In this document: positions 58,215 to 64,000 of the stretch, one piece after another | Layout: the number at the start of each line of letters is the position of its first letter | Position numbering within the stretch: the stretch's first letter is position 1 | Notes under the pieces: model-generated | Told to the model about the DNA's origin: nothing | The model's database searches: none | The model's input: only the letters and a program-made list of their open reading frames with translations | Program-made: the position numbers and the translations under genes | Assembly (NCBI GenBank): GCA_947095535.1 | Contig: OX352774.1 | Span: 168,886,200-168,950,199 of the forward strand | Direction: 5' to 3' | Length of the DNA: 64,000 nucleotides | DNA from: Poecilobothrus nobilitatus | Taxonomy: Eukaryota; Arthropoda; Insecta; Diptera; Dolichopodidae

Positions 58215-59826
58215 AACGAGAAAGAATACAGTTGCTTTTGTCAACTCTTAGATACCCGTACGAACCGTTAGTATGTTCACAGCCTATCACTCTGCTTACA
58301 ATATTATTTTTTTAATATTTTAGTATATTAAAATAATTTGGGTGAGTTTTATAATTTCTAGAACTATGGGTTGTACATATATTCAAACTATATGTTTATA
58401 CATTCTTCAAAAGCAGATTCTAACCTTCTATATAACGATTATCAAATCCAAAACTTTTTCAAATATTCTATAGTACCATTTAATACTAAGCGGTAAATGT
58501 ATATTAAATTACAAAATAGTAAATATAATTTTAAATATTATATTATATTAATGCGCACATAGTATATTTATATTGTTATCAGTATATCGCCATACATTGC
58601 AATATTTCTTTAAAAATATTTCCATTCAATAATTTCTTATAAGTACAACAAAATACATATATGTATGTAAATACGGCGCTATATAATATACATCTATACT
58701 CTTATCATTCATTCATTAGTGACATATACGATATGTAAATAAACATGATATTATATAAGTAAGTATGTATATCAATATCATATAAATAAAAATTCTTCAA
58801 GTAAACGTTATGTTGTTTATTTATTTACATTTTTTTGTACTATGCATTATATCCTCAACAATTTCAAACTATCGAGTAAAACAAAATGCAAAAATTTTTT
58901 TAAAGAAATTTGTTAGAAAATTTGAAAAAATCAAGTAACACTTTCGTCAATTATAAAGTAACCCTATATTATTAAAAAAAGTTACTAACAGAAATAAAAG
59001 TATAATGCTGCAGCTTTAATTTTTATGTATTACTTCAAAAAAATTTTAACAGGTGTTCAAGTTACAGGTGTTTAAAAATAAAAAATTTTTAGTTTTGACC
59101 CCTTACACGCTCCTAAACTGGGCGTGATACAAAAAAAAATTTTGAAATGACTCATACTTATTTTCAAAGATCTAATTTTTGTCAAAATTTCAAGTTTCCA
59201 ACTTAAACTGTTTAGAAGATAGAAGGGTTAAAGGATTTTGCAATAATTCAGTTACGCATAACGGTAAATTAAGACACCGTATAGCACAAGTATATATTTA
59301 TTTTATACATGTTTGTGAAGCTCATAATAGCACCTATCCTTTGGAATTTTCAGAGTCAAGATATACATTATAAAGCTTGTGTTATAACAATTTAAATATA
59401 GATTTTTCGAACTTTGGGAGGCTGTAGCTCCTTAACGGGTGGGGCTACAAAAAAATTAATATAGACATAAAATTAATATTTTTATGATATCTATCAGAAG
59501 TTAAAATTTCATGGCTCTATTTCAAAAAAATTGTGGAGATCTAAAAGTTAGTTGTTCGGGAGCTTTCCGAAGTTTTGGTCGGAACTCAACCAAAAAAATA
59601 GGGAACCTACAAATTGCTCCCGGAATATTTTGTGTAAATTTCAAGACTAGCTTTCTTAGTTTTTGAGTTAGCGTGCTGATGGACGGACGGACGGACTTGA
59701 CTTAATCGACTCAGAATTTGATTCTGATCCGATTCATACCTTTGAAGTTATATATAGCTCACTTATTTCGAGGTGTTACAAACGGAGGAGTAATTTTATT
59801 ATACCCGATACTTATCGTACGGGTAT
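58215..59826 (+). mobile_element. Family A element, copy A6, most complete
   Basis: 1612 bp with both ends: AACGAGAAAGAATACAGTTG and the hairpin ATACCCGATACTTATCGTAC GGGTAT. Subterminal inverted repeats ATACCCGTACGA (58252-58263) and TCGTACGGGTAT (59815-59826) are exact. The interior has a near-terminal hairpin (AGTTGCTTTTGTCAACT), a conserved left block, a TACATA-rich middle, the ACAGGTGTTCAAGTTACAGG and CTAAACTGGGCGTGAT blocks, and GGACGGACGGACGG near the right end. No coding capacity: non-autonomous. Confidence 0.88.
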
Positions 59827-60089
59827 AAATAGAATTGATGTTTTTCTTAGATATGCAATAATATTTTACAATATGGTTGTGAAAATAATTCAAATACTAC
59901 CAGTACATGTCTAAATGTAAGAGAATTTGTTATTAAAAATATCGATAGTGTATCGATAGGTATGTTAGATGTATCGTTTTAGATTAGCAAAAAGTATTCG
60001 ATTGCTTGAATCACAATATTCTACTCTAAAAGTTTACTAAACTAAATTTTTTAGTTTATGTTAGAATGTTAGAAATAATTATATCATTA

Positions 60090-60640
60090 GCATATTTAGG
60101 ATTATTAAAAAGGATGTCGCAGGACATCAATTTCAAGGATGTAAGGATCAATTTTAGGGCCAGACCTTTTTAAGATTTATATTAGAGATCTTGATAATTT
60201 AAATTTTAAAAATTTTATTTAAATGATTGCTTTCAATTTTAAACTATTCTGAAAGCTGCAAAGCTAATTTGAAAATTCTATTAGCCATGATCTCATTATT
60301 ATAGAGAAATGGCTCAATAATTATAAATTCCCACTAAATATTACAAAAATACAAAAATTATTCTATTCGGAACTAAAACATAAAGTAATTTTAATATGAA
60401 GAAAATAGAAGAGAATTTCTTTAAAAGTAGTAAAAAGCTATAACTATTTAGGATCATATTATCAAAAAAATTTGGCCTTATATTTTCATTATACGATGCC
60501 TCAGAAATTTCTTCACAGAAAACGAACCCTAAAGAATTTTTTACGCTTATGCTTTTATAAAATATCACATATCTAAATCCTATATCGTTTGGAGCTTCAC
60601 AAATTATATTACACAAAATAAATGTAATATAAAAACTATT
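60090..60640 (+). pseudogene. Non-LTR RT fragment (motif B to thumb)
   Basis: Plus-strand frames give GSILGPDLFKIYIRDLDNLN (motif B and following helix), ISHDLIIIEKWLNNYKFPLN and ITKIQKLFY (the I..W...N....N..KT..I.F pattern) and SYNYLGSYYQKNLAL (YLG). The YxDD motif that should lie between is destroyed. Jockey/CR1-like, family not determined. The open minus-strand frame over 60341-60616 is a shadow. Confidence 0.65.
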
Positions 60641-61039
60641 AAAATGATTTTTTTTATCCTAATCATTTTCCAACAAGATTTATAACACGCGTAACAAATT
60701 AATTGCTATCTTAACTCTGTTCAAAACGAATAGACAAAAACGTAATTAACTGTCTCTCCATTTGCCTAAAATTATATTAAAAATTACTTTATGAATATAA
60801 ATTAATTAGTTGTACTTAAAATAAAATAAAGGAGTTTGTAATTGTAAAATGTAATTAAAAAGAAAAGAAAATTATTTTTGAATAATTACTGAATTTGACA
60901 TCTGAATTGCAGTAAAAGCAAATTATTTTGATAAAAACAATATGACGAAACAGCTAAGACTATGGTCTTTAAACTAAATAATTATATCTCCTATAAAATT
61001 ATTTTGTAAAAAAAATTATTGGATTAAATAAATTAAAAA

Positions 61040-62065
61040 AACAAGGCAGAGTGTAAACCAACGTTTGTTAAAAGCGCACATTTCCAAAAGGTAATGCAAA
61101 CTGTTTAGAATATTGTGACTCTCCACCAAAATTTGAAACTTTCAAAAAGTGTGCCAGAGTTGTGAAAAAAGAAAAATGATGCAAATTTTTTTATTCATAT
61201 AGTGGTAAATTTAAATAGTAAATTACAAAATATTGCATAATTTTGATATTGCTTTATAGTGATAACAAAATGTCCGGTCTTTTAGCGTTTTTAGATTGTA
61301 AAACTACTACGCAAAGCCTGATTTTTAAACACCTGTAACTTAGGAACCTGTACACATTTTACTTTTGTAAGATATAAAAATTAAAGCTACAGTAATATAT
61401 TTTTACGTGTGTTAAAGGTTTGTTTTAGTAAAGGGTTCCAAAGTTGCAGCTCTTCAAAATTGCGAAAAAGTTCCATTTTCAGATGTATATATCTGAGGCG
61501 TAATAGTTTTGCAATCTAAAACTGCCAGAAGATCGAAAATTTTATTATCTATATAAAACAATATCAAAATTATGTAATATTTTGTAATTTACTATTTAAA
61601 TTTACCGTTATGTGAAAACCACATTTTGCATGAAATTTCTTTTTTCATAACTCCGGCATGCCTTTAGATAAGAACCTGAAATTTTGAGACAAGAAAGAAC
61701 TTTTAGAATTAGTAGAAAGAAGTTTCCTCAGAGTTATTACAGAGTTATGAAGAGTTATTACGCCTCTAAAATTGAAAATTTGCTGTTTTTAGACACCTGT
61801 AACTTAGGCACCTATAAAAATTTTTCTTCGGCGAGGCATGAAAATTAAAGGTTCAATAATATATTTTTACGTGTGTTAACAGATTTTCTTAGTTATATAG
61901 GATTCCGGACTTACGGCCCCTCAAAAATTCAAAAATGTCCTATTTTCACGTATTTTCTTATTACATGAAATTTTCAAATTTTTGTGCAAGTCACAATTCT
62001 AAACAGTTTGTATTGAGTTTTGGAAATGTGCGCTTTTAAAAACCGTTGGTTTACATTCTACCTTT
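61040..62065. repeat. Family C element in foldback form, copy C2
   Basis: Left end ACAAGGCAGAGTGTAAACCA runs as in C1 through CGCACATTTCCAAAA to about 61325. From there to 62065 the sequence is family C in reverse, ending TGGTTTACATTCTACCTT. Unequal arms (~0.29 and ~0.74 kb) therefore carry the same outer sequence facing outwards, a ~1.03-kb inverted-terminal structure. The right arm matches C1 more closely than the left. Confidence 0.8.
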
Positions 62066-62460
62066 TTTAATTTTTTTTATAACATATTTTTAATATTAAA
62101 TTATTTTAAGTTTTATCGTTATACTTTATATGAAAACTATCGAAACTGTTTTATCATCGAATTTAGTTCAATCTTTAATTTCCCAAGTTCTAAATTTTAA
62201 TTTATGTATTACAATTTTTGCCATATAAAATGTGACACCAAAATGATATATGTCTTTCCCTGTTGAGTCAAGTTGGGTCAAAGAAAAGTATTAAAGAAAT
62301 TAAAATTGACTCATTGGAACAAGAATTATATTAATAACAAGCATACAAAATAAATAATTTTCTTTTTATTGATAAAAGCACTATCTAATTCAAAATTTAT
62401 TTTTGTCTTATGATTCATTTATGTAGGTCGTTAAAAAGTTTATAGAATTGAAAGCAAATT
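62066..62460. other. Spacer with no gene seen
   Basis: AT-rich. GAGTCAAGTTGGGTCAAAG near 62264 could belong to the mariner-like element's 5' region, but no inverted repeat partner was found. Confidence 0.4.
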
Positions 62461-63042
62461 AAAAATGAAAATTACAACAAAAAATTAATTGTATTATGTA
62501 TTACATTTTTTGAAAATGGTAAAAGTATTCAAGATGTAATTAGGAAATTTCGAACAAAATTTGGTAGAGAAAATGTTCCAACAAATCGTGCCATCAAGCT
62601 GATGGTTGATAAATTTCTAAAAACTGGATCTGTTCTTGATAACAGAGGCAACATTTATCAACGTAGTAGCCGTTCAACCGAGAATGTAGCAGCTGTGAGC
62701 AGAAGTGTTGAAGAAGATCGAAAAACTTCCATTCGTCATCGTTCGCAGCAATTAAACATCAAACCATCCACATTATTCAACATTTTGCATCGTGATCTCC
62801 ATTTAAAGGCTTATAAGATCCAGCTGACGCAAGAATTAAAACCAACTGACCATGCATTACGTCGGCAATTCGTTTCTTGGGCAATCGAAAAACAAGAAGA
62901 AAATGAGAATTTTTTTAACAAAATAATCTTCACCGACGAAGCTCATTTCCAGCTCAATGGCTACGTCAATAAATAGAATTGCCGCATTTGGGGTGAAGAG
63001 AATCCAAGGGTTATCTTAGAGCAACCAGTACATCCACATAAA
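62461..63042 (+). pseudogene. Tc1/mariner-superfamily transposase relic
   Basis: Open from 62461 to the TAG at 62974-62976, then in the same frame to about 63042. The N-terminus has a helix-turn-helix stretch (FFENGKSIQDVIRKFRTKFG, TNRAIKLMVDKFLKTGSVLD), a linker (RSTENVAAVSRSVEED), a second HTH (TSIRHRSQQLNIKPSTLFN), then HRDLHLKAYKIQLTQELKP and the first catalytic block IIFTDEAHFQLNGYVNK-stop-NCRIWGEEN. The first Asp of the DDE/D triad is present; the other two acidic residues lie beyond the truncation. The TAG probably replaces a CAG (Gln). No initiator Met or terminal repeats identified. Confidence 0.82.
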
Positions 63043-63725
63043 CTATTATATCATCTGAAAATGCAATTGTGTATAATTGATATTTTAGCGAGTTTAGCAT
63101 ATTGAGGAGTTCTGCTATATATAATGAAAATAGAATTGCTGAATTGATAACACCTTATGCATCCATTAGAAATATTTCTGGTTTCAGAATCAATTTTATT
63201 GTTTGCTGCTATGTAAAACTTATTTTCCGTTATCATATCTTGGGTTAAACTAAAAAAAGGTTCGAGAAATTCAATTTTAAAAATTTATAAATTAGACCAT
63301 TAATCCAAACTGACTTAAAGGCTTGCTCAAGGCCCACGAGACAAGCCCCAACTCCGAAACTTTTGTTAATATACCAGCAAATATCTGAAGTTAACTTCTT
63401 GATCGCATGCGTCGTATTGTGTTTGTACCTAAATCCGAATTAATTTTCTGGTATGATGTTCTTTTCTTGGATGACGTTTGTGATTTTATCATTGATAATA
63501 GCTTCATAAACTCTTGTTTTCTTCCATACCTACTTTTGAAAATTAAGATAGGTTAAGTATATTTTTGAACATAATTACATACATAGTTGGAAATAATTTT
63601 TTCTTATAATCTTCAAAAACTGTACTTGCGATTGATTCATCATTATCGATTTTAATGTTGAAAGGTGTGGTGTTATGTTCACTATCATAAGGCATCCTTT
63701 CTAATTGGTTATAAATACTGTACAA
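63043..63725 (-). pseudogene. Jockey-clade fragment J3 (endonuclease end and RT)
   Basis: The open piece 63725-63543 gives NQLERMPYDSEHNTTPF, equivalent to NKLTTLPYDSDHIAIY of J1. Then, after a large internal deletion, shifted frames give FRYKHNTTHAIKKLTSDICW, FGVGACLVGLEQAF (motif A, catalytic Asp changed to Gly) and, at the very end, AFSDDII (motif C, 63044-63062). The same family as J1, but older. Its downstream part is replaced by the mariner-like relic. Confidence 0.72.
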
Positions 63726-63769
63726 TAAAATTTATATTAGAAAAAATTGTGTAAAATTAAGAGAACTTG

Positions 63770-64000
63770 TGAAACATGTATGCTTGCATTCTTTTGTTTT
63801 ACTTGTGTCAAATTTACTCAGGTGGCTGAATTACACGTTCTCAAAATAGCAAATTTTAAGTTTTTGACTTCGATAATAGATGTTAAATGGCGACAAGAGT
63901 TTACAATTTTTCGAAGTAGATTTGTAAATATGATTCTTTCCAAGTTTAAAGGGCTATAACTCAGAAATGGGTAAGGGTGACATAACATTAATTTTTTAAT
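63770..64000 (+). repeat. Diverged family A/C core fragment at window edge
   Basis: CTCAGGTGGCTGAATTACACG, ATAGCAAATTTTAAGTTTTTG and AGGGCTATAACTCAGAAATGGG follow the order of the CAGGTGCCTAAGTTACAGG, ATAGCAAATTTTCAATTTTT and GGGGCTGTAGCTCCGTAATGG blocks of C1. Strongly diverged. Confidence 0.4.

Noticed and set aside
59179..59373. 64-codon plus-strand frame
   Set aside because: Internal to the non-coding family A element A6; the homologous stretches of A1, A3 and A5 do not keep it open.

Overview
This is a eukaryotic, strongly A+T-rich window (roughly three quarters A+T by eye) with no host gene I can support. It is made almost entirely of transposable-element relics, tandem repeats and simple sequence. 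The mix suggests an insect, most likely a fly (Diptera): DINE-1/INE-1-like repeats carrying the GTCCGTCCGTC block, jockey-, I- and RTE-type non-LTR retrotransposons, P-element-like and Tc1/mariner-like transposase relics, tRNA-headed SINEs, and many TACATACATATGTA tracts. The order-level assignment is inference.

Layout. 1-1793 is a minus-strand non-LTR relic running off the left edge. 3.4-7.2 kb holds family C and family A interspersed repeats. 8.1-8.5 kb is a family B fragment. 8.6-13.5 kb is a badly decayed minus-strand I-like LINE (ORF1, endonuclease, RT, RNase H). 13.67-14.42 kb is a 5'-truncated jockey copy with an 11-bp target-site duplication (TSD). 14.69-19.21 kb is the best-preserved element, a minus-strand jockey-clade retrotransposon with poly(A) and a 10-bp TSD, inserted in a short palindromic repeat. 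22.3-25.6 kb has three family A copies in alternating orientation. 25.6-29.0 kb is a minus-strand RTE-clade element. 32.8-35.6 kb is a 217-bp tandem array interrupted by a composite SINE and a family A element. 36.1-38.2 kb is a large family B element inside a duplicated segment. 45.0-46.1 kb has a SINE, a palindrome and a 242-bp duplication. 47.2-48.6 kb and 56.6-57.1 kb hold P-element-like transposase relics. 49.0-53.7 kb is a ~0.74-kb tandem array with two family B insertions. 58.2-59.8 kb is the most complete family A element. 61.0-62.1 kb is a foldback form of family C. 62.5-63.7 kb is a mariner-like pseudogene abutting another jockey fragment.

Families A and B appear to be non-autonomous, Helentron/DINE-1-like elements. 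They have 12-14-bp subterminal inverted repeats, a terminal hairpin, a GTCCGTCC block and tandemly repeated cores. Three insertions can be compared with paralogous empty sites inside this window. All three lie at A/T runs and show no conventional TSD. Throughout, '+' for families A and B means reading from the AACGAGG end to the GGGTAT end.

Limits: family names come from recognised protein motifs and layout only. No database search was run, and many edges are approximate.
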